Source: Paramacrobiotus richtersi
Taxonomy: Eukaryota; Tardigrada; Eutardigrada; Parachela; Macrobiotidae
Reading direction: 5' to 3'
Length of the DNA: 34,649 nt
Assembly: GCA_034698045.1 (NCBI GenBank)
Contig: JAQGAU010000206.1
Coordinates: forward strand, 1 to 34,649
Position 1 is the first letter of the stretch. The number at the start of each line of letters is the position of its first letter. Position numbers and translations under genes: made by a program. The notes below the pieces were generated by a model that made no database searches, had not been told where the DNA came from, and worked only from the letters and a program-made list of their open reading frames with translations. Shown here one piece after another: positions 22,309 to 32,130 of the stretch.

Positions 22309-22530
22309 CTGCGGCAAAACGCACTATCGGTCAACATCTTCATGATCACTCTGCCGGAGTGTAATGTGTCGGTCGAAATCTGGTCCGAAGGCCTGGAGGA
22401 CCGACTGAACCGCGGGCTACATGTTATCGGACAGATCACAATGGAGATTGCACCGGATAACATGCAGCAGGTCCGTGCGGACCTGCCTGGCGAACAGAAT
22501 TCTGTCAGTGTATGTTGCGGCTCAAAATTA
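22309..22530 (+). pseudogene. SMYD-like relic: exon 5 start joined to exon 7 end
   Basis: The frame begins right after a splice acceptor with LRQNALSVNIF, the start of exon 5 in the full genes. After EIW it jumps to LEDRLNRGLHVIGQITMEI and MQQVRADL, the end of exon 7. The post-SET cysteines, exon 6 and most of exon 7 are missing, yet the reading frame stays open (to 22746). No exons 1-4 were found upstream. The 3' flank keeps the family's CGTTTGTTGTTG block (about 22568-22580) and a further block near 22791-22931 that matches 27801-27935 downstream of the intact gene. It is a deleted member of the array. Confidence 0.8.
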
Positions 22531-22950
22531 ATGAGAATACTCCTGCTTAGCCGTTTGTACGCGCTTTCTCGTTTGTTGTTGCTAAGACTGTCCATTTACT
22601 TCCTAAATACGAAAACCGACGAAAGAAGCAAGAAAAAACAAACGTTTTATACACTATATCCGCGCAGCGTATCCTTTTTTATCCACGCTTCATCGCTCCA
22701 GACGATTGCACCAAGGGCACTGCGGAAACAACCAATGGAATTGTAGGCCTCTCTGGGCAAGGACGAGTTCATTCTACAGGGATATCAGAGATGGAAGGGT
22801 TACGGCGCGCATGCTCACTTGTGTCCCATATGCATGATGGTCAGACAAGTAATTATTCCCTGGATTTGGACGCTTTGTTGATTGGAGAGTCGGGTTGACA
22901 CCTTGTCAGACTAATTTTCAGGTCATTCATTGAAAGGGTCATATTGTTTT

Positions 22951-23626
22951 GGAAGACACTCCGTACACTACCAACACTACCATTTTCACTCGGTACACTA
23001 CCTATTGCAGTTCCTTTCACTCGGTACACTACGTTTTACTTCGCTACCTTTCCCTGCGTACACTACATTTCCCACTTCCTTTCGTTCAGTGCACTACCTT
23101 TTATTTTTGATTTTTTTGACTTCTGTTTTTTATACACATAAGTGTCACCATGACGACCTTTTCAACGACCTGATGTCAAGTCCAGTTAGAACCGTAATGT
23201 TAACAAAAATTTCGAAACATAACTGTGATATATAGCATAACACTTTGGAATATTCTGCAATATCGGAAGCCTGGAATATTTTGCTGGAATAACGAATTAA
23301 CATGTCTCAATCGGAATCTTGCTCCGAGTCGGATAACGAAAGTGTCGATTCTCAACCTCACACTGCAGTATTCAAATCAGCAGTCAAGAGCAGTCGTGAA
23401 ACTCAGTATACCAGTTACCGAGATTGTCATTTCTTAATGAACAAAATATGTGATAATAAAAAGTAAAAAAATGAGCGGAAGTGCACGGAGTGAAAGGTAG
23501 TGTCCAAATAGGTAGGGAACGGAACGAAAGGAAGTGCCGGAAATGTAGTGTACGGAGTGAAAAGTAGCGTTAAAGGTAGTGCACGGAATGAAAGGTAGCG
23601 AAAAGGTAGTGTACGGAGTGTCTTCC
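22951..23626. mobile_element. 676-bp Mutator-like foldback element with 9-bp target duplication
   Basis: Ends GGAAGACACTCC (22951) and GGAGTGTCTTCC (to 23626) are exact inverted repeats. The inverted arms extend about 160-180 bp each (22951-23110 and 23455-23626) and are built of tandem variants of CACTCCGTACACTACC. TATTGTTTT flanks both sides (22942-22950 and 23627-23635), a 9-bp target duplication. Long inverted repeats plus a 9-bp duplication are typical of Mutator-like (MULE) elements. The homologous place 3' of the intact SMYD-like gene (about 27940-27960) has no insertion. No transposase is encoded, only a 54-codon frame. Confidence 0.85.
23302..23466 (+). CDS. 54-codon ORF inside the Mutator-like element
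   Basis: ATG at 23302 opens a 54-residue frame rich in Ser/Glu/Asp at its start (MSQSESCSESDNES) and more basic at its end (ICDNKK), with TAA at 23464. It fills the space between the two inverted arms. It could be a remnant of a captured or transposase N-terminal region. No domain is recognised and it may be chance. Confidence 0.25.
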   Translation: MSQSESCSESDNESVDSQPHTAVFKSAVKSSRETQYTSYRDCHFLMNKICDNKK

Positions 23627-23635
23627 TATTGTTTT

Positions 23636-24810
23636 TGGCAAGTAACAAGTTCGGTAATTTCAAAGCAACTTGTTACGCTTGTTTACGGAGTAACATCACA
23701 GACTTCGCAATCAAACCGTACACACGAAAAAATTAACGTATATTAAAATTTGGCAAAAACCAAAATGCAGCATTAAGATTCGAGGCATATTTATACGATT
23801 AAAACCCTACAATCCCTACCATTGCATAGTCGACCGATTTTCATGGGTGGAAGCGTGTGTCACGGTGTGTGTGTCGAGTGGAAGCCTGAAAGATTCAACA
23901 AATCAGCAAATCGAACCGTATCGTTCCTAAATTTAGGAATGATACTCGTACATACATCACAAACGCATAACTCTGAAAAACATGTAACATGTACCATGCT
24001 GCAGTTATACCACAGTCCACAGATGCACTCGGTATGACTACGACACATGGGAAACTGCCTATTTCATCCTGAGAATACAGGTCATACTCAACCATTGTAA
24101 CTTACACTCCGACGTTTGTTCTAGGTGTGTAGCTTATATCAACAGTATGCTGCCACAGGCTAACGTTTCCTATTAACAATAATTTTTACTTGCGCAAAGG
24201 CTTCTAAAATCCTCGCTGTGTCGTGTATACAAGGCCGCATGGGAGAACAGGCCACGAATTAACGTTGTCGTAGTAGAAACGTTCTTCATGGGAAAGCGAG
24301 CGTACAGTAAATCATGATGAATAACATACTATGGTATTCACAAGTAACGGAACTGGCGCCGGAAATCTCTTCAAACACAATTCGAGAACGATAAATGCCC
24401 TAAATAAAAGCAGATAAATGTAGTCTTTTTTTATTAATTTTACGACTAATAACTGCTTTGTAAACTGTTATAGCAGTCGGAAACGACGCTCTTCTATGGG
24501 CTATAGCCTACGGGCTAATTTACTTCCGATTGACGCTTTGTTACGTACGGTCACTACGGTGCGTACGTAAGGAAATGTTACGAGTCGTGTGTGACCGTAC
24601 TGGCCGCGACGTCGTGAAAAAGCAGACTCACAAGTCACAAAGTTACATCATCGATATCTGTGATGATTCATCAGTTCATAAACTCTGTCTCAAGTTTTCA
24701 TTGAGGTCCTTTACCGTCGATAGCGACTCGTAGTGATTCGTGGCTGGTCGCCTAATCCCTCTTGAGTTTTTTGGTGAAATTCTTTACTCGCGCATCGACT
24801 GTTATTGAAA
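23636..24810. other. Spacer upstream of the intact SMYD-like gene
   Basis: No gene recognised. 23640-23690 continues the SMYD 3'-flank homology (GGTAATTTCAA, matching GTTAATTTCAA near 27970). At 24541-24600 two mutually exclusive stem-loops are possible: TTACGTACG with CGTACGTAA (24541-24549/24562-24570), and GTACGGTCAC with GTGACCGTAC (24545-24554/24591-24600). The last ~50 bp hold TTGAGTTTTTT (24762-24772), which is shared with the 5' leaders of the other array members. Confidence 0.5.
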
Positions 24811-27500
24811 ATGGAGGTTCCAGCAGATGAAGCGGGAAGCGGGCAACCTGCTCCTCGTTCGTTCGCAGCTGGAGATGTGGTTCTTTCCTGCGAGCCATGG
24901 GTCTGGTCGTTCGCATACCAGTATCGTGACCAGATGTGCGCGTACTGTTTTAAACTGTCACCAGATAAGCTGAAGCTGTGCTCCCATTGCCGACTCCATT
25001 ATTACTGCGGTACCGAATGTCAGGTAAGAACAGACTGGAAACTGAGAGTATGAATAGTCGCAGTAAAGTCTCGTCTAGCTCGTCGCTGGGACCAGCCTGA
25101 AAATAATGAATTGATCGTACACAGACTGCCGATTGGAAAAAGGAACACAAGCGCGAGTGTGCAAACGCTAATATCCGCAAACTGAACCCGAACGTTAAGC
25201 AGGATTACAGCGGCACTTTTAACTTCTGTACAGCGGAGATTCTTGTGGCCAAGGTCGTCCACAAGATCAAGGCAAGTGCCATTAATATTGTCAACATCTG
25301 GTGAAACTCTGGAAATGAATAACTAATTAAACCATCGTGATGCTGGCATTTCGTCGTTCAGACTTCAGAGCGGTAGGAAGGAACAGTTGGCTGGGCTCAA
25401 CGGAAAACTGACTGCGCGAGACGTCCTGGAAATGCTGCCATACGATCCATGTTACGAAAAAACGTACAGTACTCGTACCGATTCTAGATAATTGTTATTT
25501 AACAGAAAATGGAAAAGGGTGGTAATTTATTGCTGAAATCTATTTATCGTGCAGCTTCATTTTATTGGTATGCAAATTTATAAGTTATTATCTCGTACAT
25601 CGCTGTACTGTATACTTACCCAAAATACGAAATTTGTAATGTACTGCACGAAAAATTACTCATATCTAGAAGTATACCAATTTTAGTCTTTTTCGGCCTG
25701 ATTATCATAACATACCTTGATAGTTTACCCAGTTGTATTTGTCGATTATTATTTTCTTGCTCTGTTTGCTTTTTTCCATATTTGCGTTGCTGTAAAACTC
25801 AGTTTCATCACAGCAGCGTAACGAACAAAGTGAACAGTATTTTGCTTGCAAATACTGTAACGTTTCTAATTAACTGAAAAGTGACCGCACTGCAAACTAT
25901 ATTGTACGTATTAACGTATATATGTTTCGAATTCCAAAGGTATAACCAGTCTGACCACCATCTTCACGCACTCATCTGGCCAACAGCGATTCTGGGAAAC
26001 ATTCCAGCAGGCTTTGACCAGCTGGCGCGAAAGGTATACTACAACGCCTTTCCGATCCTGGACCAAGTACGCAAAGAGGAGTTGTTTGGCGCGGGACTCT
26101 TTCCGCAGGCGCTGCATCGGTTGATGACTCCAGTGTGCTGGGACATCAACGTCACTATGGATCTGCAACGACGGACGCTGTTTGTGCACGCTACGAAAGA
26201 CATCCTCACCTATGCTGGACTAAAGGACGTAAGTGGAATTACAGTTTGTTCCCAGTTCTCCGCATACTTGGAAAAGAGAATAAAAGACTAGCATGAACCC
26301 GGCTTTATTTACAGCTGCGGCAAAACGAACTACTGGCTACCATCTTCAGGGCCACTCTGCAGGAGCGTAAAGCGTCGGCCAAAATCTGGTACTCCAGTCC
26401 ATGTACCTGCAATAAATGCACTCCAGAATACGTAGATCATCTCCGATATACAATGTCCGTTCTTGTTCTGCCGTGCAAGTGACGTTTTTCGTTTAGGATG
26501 CCGAGATCAACCGACTGAAATGTCTGACCACCGGATGCACTGAGCGCATCCCCAGCGACCACCGTGCCCTCCAGCCGTGCTCGCAATGTGGTGCAATCAA
26601 TGAGCAGCGGTTGCATCAGCTGAAGGTTCTAATGAACAGAAATATTGCGACCGATATGGTCGTCAAGGACCCTGTCACGCGGGGAAAAGTGAAGCACGGA
26701 TTGTTGCTGGAGCTGGACCAGGCGAGTATTGTCCACCAGGACGCTCATTTCCGTTACGTCCTTGGAAGCCTTGTGTGGCCTTTTCTGATCAGTGAGAAGC
26801 GCTATAAAGAGGCGCGGAATTTGTGTCCTGGAATGGTCGCCTGTGTGCGGTGAGTGGAGTGGTTTTATATGAAAATTTTTAAGCTTGCTTATGCTGCGCT
26901 CAGTAAACCTGCATGGTTGACCAAAGCTTAATCGCGCTACATGAATAGAGACGTAATTACAATGTATAGTTATACTGTAATATAGACTTTTCCCAGTGCC
27001 CCGCTTTTATCGGGCTTGAGAAGTTTCCAAGTGTTTATCTTTCCGATATGTTAAAACGATATATCGGGTGACTACAGATATTTCCGCAAACTCGTTGAAT
27101 GCATCACCAAACCGAATCGTATAATATTTATTGCGTCTGCTTTCTTTGCAGCGCCATCTATCCCAGGTATCATCTTGGTCGTGCCGGTGTGCTCCGTATG
27201 GCCGGCGAAACACCTTGCCGGTGGACAATGCAAGTCGGCGTGGAGGAAATGCGTTCAAAGTGGAAGGATATCCTGGACTCTAAAGTCCTGGACTGGTTGT
27301 GGGAAGCGCGGGAAATTTATCGCCTCCTGGCCGGACCGGATAACCAGTGGGAGGACGGACTGACCCGCTATTTACATGCTATAGGGCAGATCACAATGAT
27401 GGTTACTCCGGACCACGTGCAGCAGGTCCGTGCGGATCTCTTGGCCTTACAGAATTCCACCAGTTTGCGCGGCAATTCAAATGACGATGTCCATTGGTAA
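24811..27500 (+). CDS. SMYD-like protein (MYND finger, degenerate SET, C-terminal helical domain), intact
   Basis: Seven exons: 24811-25023, 25125-25271, 25369-25463, 25940-26228, 26315-26431, 26497-26849, 27152-27500. Together they give 520 aa with no in-frame stop. The start is ATG 24811. Residues about 17-32 (FAAGDVVLSCEPW) match the N-terminal SET piece of SMYD proteins. The MYND finger is complete: Cys43, 46, 57, 60, 66, 70, His79, Cys83. GAGLFP (202-207) matches the conserved G-x-G-L-x-P before the SET core, but NHSCxPN is replaced by TPVCWDIN (215-222) and GEEL..SY by QNELLATIF. Post-SET CTCNKC (Cys278, 280, 283) is kept, followed by Cys296, 301, 315, 318. The C-terminus (EKRYKEARNLCPG, YPRYHLGRAGVL) fits the SMYD TPR-like domain. 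Intron 2 is GC-AG. The MYND finger suggests protein interaction; methyltransferase activity is doubtful. Confidence 0.88.
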
Positions 27501-28426
27501 ACATTTGTACGCCGCTTCCTCGTTTGTTGTTGTTAATGGAGATTGACCACTGACTTTGTAAATATCGGATCCCCTTTTGAAGTTTGAGTCGCTGGAGCGT
27601 ATAAGCACTAAGCAGAAGTATGGCTTGTTAATATCTCATCATGAATGTGTGCCGATTCTCGTACAGTTATTCCAGACTAAAAAAATGTTATTAAATATAA
27701 AGGTGAGAATTAATAATGTGAGCTGTTCGGGCGGAAAATACACGGCTGGCGGTTATGGCCCAGGGTTAACAAGTGCTATGTACGTACACTGCGAAAGCCG
27801 TGATCAGTTACGGCGCATGTCAGCCTGTGCCCCACTGATTGTCTGGAAAGTAATTTTCCCTGGGTTTGGACGCTTTACCAAATGGAAAAGCGGGTTATCA
27901 ACTTGTTATTACAATATCAACTTACAGGTCATTAGAAAAGATCTTGTTGTTGTTGGCACGTGACAATTCCGTTAATTTCAATAACTTGTGATGTTGCGGT
28001 TCGCAATTATCGCTTTCGCAATAATATAAGACACATAAATAATGAAAAATATAGTAGTAAACAGGAAAATCCAGCATTCTGATGACTCGGCGAACGAATT
28101 CAGTGCAACAGGTCAATGAACTAGACACCCGATCAGTAAGGACTGATTGTCTAGAATCTCTAGATCTGTCGCAGAGGGAGTCTGCGGAAGTACACTCGCC
28201 AGAGACATTGGTACAGATTCAGGCAGAGAGATCACATCATCACATCACATCATCAGTTTGAGCTTGCTACTGACTACAGTACGGTAGGGCAGAAGGCTAC
28301 ATTGTGCTCTAAGCAGCTGCCTGTTGAGGTTCTGAATCGTCCACACGTTGACTGTTGCTATTCGTTGTTTCGTACTTAACCGGATTCCTGTTGACTTTTT
28401 GAGTATAATCTTGACTGCTACTGGAA
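27501..28426. other. 3' flank of intact SMYD-like gene and 5' leader of next copy
   Basis: 27505-27552 holds the family 3' block (CATTTGTACGC, CTCGTTTGTTGTTGTTAA), found again at 31131-31176 and near 22568. 27801-27990 matches the flank of the relic (TTTGGACGCTTT, CAGGTCATT). 28041-28426 matches 31763-32130 upstream of the third copy (AAAATCC-GCA-TCTGATGA, GTGCAAC-GG, TTTTTGAGTA/TTTTTAAGTA, ACTG-AAATGGAG) and so marks the duplicated promoter and leader. The frame at 27577-27963 is not called as a gene. Confidence 0.6.
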
Positions 28427-30969
28427 ATGGAGATTCCAGCGGCAGCAGATGAAGCGGACAGTGGACAAGGTGCTCCTCGATCATTCGCAGCTGGAGATCT
28501 GGTTCTTTCCTGCGAGCCGTGGGTCTGCTCGTTTAAGTACCATTACTACCAGCGGATGTGCGCGTACTGTTTCAAGGAACCAGAGGATAAAATGACGCTG
28601 AAGATGTGCTCCGGTTGCGCGCTTCATCGTTACTGTGGTACCGAATGTCAGGTGAGAATAGCTATAACCCATACCACGTAAAAGTCCCATTCAGTTACAA
28701 TTTGTAAATCAGTTAACATGTACAGAATGTGGACTGGAAGAAAGATCACAAGCACGAATGTAAAATGTTTAAAGAGATGGGGATCCTTATCCGCCGTTTC
28801 CGGGAAGCGAACCCAAATGTTGACAAGGTTTATTGCGGAGAATTTGGCTTTTGCGCAGCGGAGATTCTTATGGCCAAGATTGTCAACAAGATCAAGGCAA
28901 GTATCGTACCCATTGTCGGAAGCGGAGAAGTTTTCTGTACAATTCCAACCCGGCCCTTGTTTCCTTGTTCAGAGCGACGAAAGGGGACAGCTGTTGGGTT
29001 TAAATGGAGAACCAACTGCAAAGGGCGTGTTGGAGACGCTTCCATACAATCAGGATTATGGAGAAAGGTACAGTGTTAAATTAAACCAGCAGATATTAAT
29101 TCAAATAAAATGCGGGAAAAGTTCCACCGAGTTGGAGCATAAACTGTTTATTGGGATTTATTTAAACTTATCCATCACCAATATTATGTTGCAACTTGCA
29201 ACAACTACCCACTGTACAGTATGCATGTATTTTCAATTGCCACAGATTTGCACGTTTCGATCGTACTGCTGTTCACACACACATCTGGCCAACAAAGACA
29301 CTGGGCCGCTTTCCAGTGGACTATTACCAGCAAGCTCGATTGGTGTGCTACAACGCTTTTAAAATGCGGGATCAATAGACAACGAGACCGTGATGGGGGC
29401 GGGTCTCTTCCCGCGGGCGCTGCAACGGCAGTTGACTCCGGTGTGCTGGGGCATTAACGTCACTATGCATATGCAAGGACGGACGCTGGTTGTGCATGCT
29501 ACGGAGGACATTGCAGATTACACTGGCCTGAAGGATGTAAGTCGCATTCCTTGCATTTTCATACCGGCTTCTTCTGAAGCAAATAACATTAATGAATAAC
29601 ACAATAGCAGACTATGAACAGAAATCGGTTTATATTTGCAGCTACGGCAGAATGAACTATCCGTCAACCTGTTCACCTGCACATTGGTGGAGCGTCAGAA
29701 CTGGATCCCGATCTGGTACTTCGGTCCATGTACTTGCAATAAGTGCACCCCAGAATACGTAAATCACCCTACGGACAAATGTTCGTTCTTCTGTTGTTCG
29801 TAAAAAACAGCTCGCAATCTAGGATGCCGAAATCAACCCGCTGAAATGCCTGACCACCGGATGTCTGGAGCGTATTCCGAGCGATCACCGTGCCCTGCAA
29901 CCGTGCTCCCAGTGCGGTGCTATCAATGACCAGCGGCTACGGCAACTAAAGGCTTTCATGGAGAGAAACAGGGCGCTTGAGCATGCTGTCACGGGCGTTT
30001 TTGCGCGTGCAAAACTGCAGGATAGTTTGTTACTGGAGCTGGACAAGGCGAATATTCTTCACCTGGACGCTCATTTCCGTTACGTTCTTGGAAATGAGGT
30101 AGTGCGCTTTCTGATTGAGGAGAAACGATATGAGGAGGCATGGAATCTGTGCCCTGGATTGGTCGCCTGTGTCCGGTGAGTTAACCGCATTCCGGCTCGT
30201 TCGATGTAGACAAGGCGTATGCTGTGAGACGATCTTTGTAATCCATTGAATTTTGTTTCTTGCGGAGAAATTACGCATTGGTAGTTTTAGCATTTCCTGA
30301 CCGACGTCCATGTTACCGTGATAACCAAATTATCGATTATTATAACTGGCGATTAAGGATCGGTTGTGTATTGAATGAACTTGTTATCTCTATGGAAATT
30401 TGTATGTGTTTGAGCGGTAAATGGTTAACTGTAGCAGTACAGCGACATAATTATAGTGGTAAACCACTTCCATATGATACATACGCGTACGAATAAGCGT
30501 ATTTACCATGACCAAACGCACTAAGGACAATGCCTGCTGGCTTTATCAAGCCTGTTGTGTGCACTAAATTATTAGGGATACGTACCCTATGCCATGATTC
30601 AGTGTGGACTGGTTCGTTTTTTTCAGCTCCATTTATCCCAAGTATCATCTGGGTCGTGCCAATTTTCTGCGCAAGGCCGGCGAAATACCTTATCTGTGGT
30701 GCTTTCAATACGGCAAGGAGGCAGTTCGTTCACAGTGGAGAGATATTATCGAAGCCAAAGTTTTGGACTGGTTGTGGGAAGCGCGGGAAATCTACCGCAA
30801 ATTAAAGGGTCCGGATAATCACTGGGAGCGCCTTCTGACTGCCGCTCTACAGCTAACAGGGCAGATCACAATGGAGATGACTCAGTGTGAAATGTACCAG
30901 GGTGAGGTGGACTTATCGCGTCTCCAAGAATTCTGCCACACTGTTAAGGTATTCGTGCGGCGCGAGTAA
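28427..30969 (+). pseudogene. SMYD-like copy 2, -1 frameshift in exon 4
   Basis: Exons by homology and splice sites: 28427-28651, 28726-28896, 28973-29067, 29246-29536, 29642-29758, 29823-30175, 30627-30969. All donors and acceptors are good, including the GC donor of intron 2. The MYND finger is complete (MCAYCF, MCSGC, YCGTEC, H-x3-C). Exon 4 is 291 bp against 289 in copies 1 and 3, so 292 bp would be needed for the right phase. After KMRDQ the frame hits TAG (29376-29378), then resumes one frame over at MGAGLFPRALQRQ. Translation would end near residue 207, before the post-SET region. The SET core is degenerate as in copy 1 (LTPVCWGIN), and post-SET CTCNKC is present. The C-terminus ends at 30967-30969, while the DNA matching copy 1's last codons lies 140 bp downstream. 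A sequencing error at the frameshift would make it an intact gene of about 531 aa. Confidence 0.8.
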
Positions 30970-32130
30970 ATAATGCGAATGCTAATTGGTCTTGGTGATC
31001 TTTAGTAAGTTTCGTCTTCGCTTTTGTTCAGGTCAGCAATAATGATTTGCCGACTGTTCTGATTTGCTTTTGGATTTTGTTTCGCTAAAATGTAATGAGT
31101 GCGAGTCAAATGAGGATGTTCATGGGTAACCATTTGTACGCGGTTTCTCGTTTGTTGTTGTTAAGGGAGATTGACGATTGACCGATAATAACGGTTCTCT
31201 TGAACTCGAGCGGTATTCCAGTTAGTGAAGCGTACAATTACGGTTCTATCAAACCTAAAAATCAATAAACTTAACAAACCATCCGCTCCATAACATAATT
31301 TCTGACGTGTACTAACGAACTAAAAACGGCAGTAACAAATTCGGTGCCCACGAAAAACGGCACTCAAGAAAATTCTCTAACTAAACGTTGGTGACTTCTT
31401 ACAATTGTTACTAACAATTGTAAGAAGTCAGCAACGTTTTGTTACAGAATTTTCGTGATCAGAATAGACCATGGTCCGGACAGTGTACCGTATGCGGACA
31501 TGAAGATACAAACAGGCTTCTCGCTTCGATGTCATCGCATCGTGGCAGCAACAAACATCCTTTTTATTTTACAATAATTGGGTAGGATAACGTGCAAACT
31601 TTTGCGCCCCATGGCCTGTTACGCCTCCACGTTACCAGCAGCAGCGGAGAGTGATTACATAGTACACAATGTTATGGTTGGCATGGTGAAATTACAGACT
31701 TTGCAATAAAGAAAAGAAAAGAAAAAAAATAGAAAAAATACACACAGAGAACAGAAAAGAAAAAATATTTATAAAAAGAAAAATCCGGCAGTCTGATGAT
31801 TGTGCGAAAGAATTAGGTGCAACGGGCTGATGAATTGGGCAACCGGTGAGTCAGTATTACGCCTAGCGCAGAGCAACTGCAAGACTGCAAAAGCATACTC
31901 GTGCCGGATACAGTCGTGCAGATTCACAGACAGACAGCAATTCACCAGTCCACAACGTCAGTTGAAGCGTGCTGACTTCAGATTGGAGAACATAAGGATT
32001 GTGGGTTCCTAACCAGCTGCCTATCAAGTTTTTGAATAACATCTTCATCCACGCGTTGATTGTTACTCGTGTTTCGAATCCAACCTGCTCACTATTGAGT
32101 TTTTAAGTACAATCTTTGCTAGTACTGAAA
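30970..32130. other. 3' flank of copy 2 and 5' leader of copy 3
   Basis: 30990-31108 is extra relative to copy 1 and resembles parts of 17705-18040. 31106-31129 matches the last codons of copy 1, stop included. A possible polyadenylation signal AATAAA is at 31264-31269. A near-perfect palindrome lies at 31368-31454 (separate entry). 31706-31790 is A/G-rich (GAAAA repeats). 31763-32130 is the leader shared with copy 2. No independent gene was seen. Confidence 0.55.
31368..31454. repeat. 87-bp near-perfect palindrome
   Basis: Arms of about 43 bp pair around a one-base centre (TTGTTA-C-TAACAA, about 31411). The inner 28 bp (AAACGTTG-n-TGACTTCTTAC, then AATTGTTA) have a single mismatch, and the outer GAAAATTCT-(S)TAAC part has two or three. 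It looks like a tiny snap-back MITE or an extruding hairpin. No clear target duplication was seen, and copies 1 and 3 lack it in the visible sequence. Confidence 0.85.

Noticed and set aside
27577-27963. 128-codon plus-strand frame downstream of the intact SMYD-like gene
   Set aside because: It lies in 3' flanking DNA shared with the relic (22791-22945), where the frame is not preserved.
28718-29362. 214-codon plus-strand frame within SMYD copy 2
   Set aside because: It runs in a different frame through exons 2-4 and introns; the splice model reproduces the SMYD homology exon by exon, and this frame does not.
32071-32085. tRNA-like TTCGAATCC box in the leader of SMYD copy 3
   Set aside because: No A box, acceptor stem or cloverleaf could be drawn around it; it is part of the leader shared with copy 2, where the word is changed.
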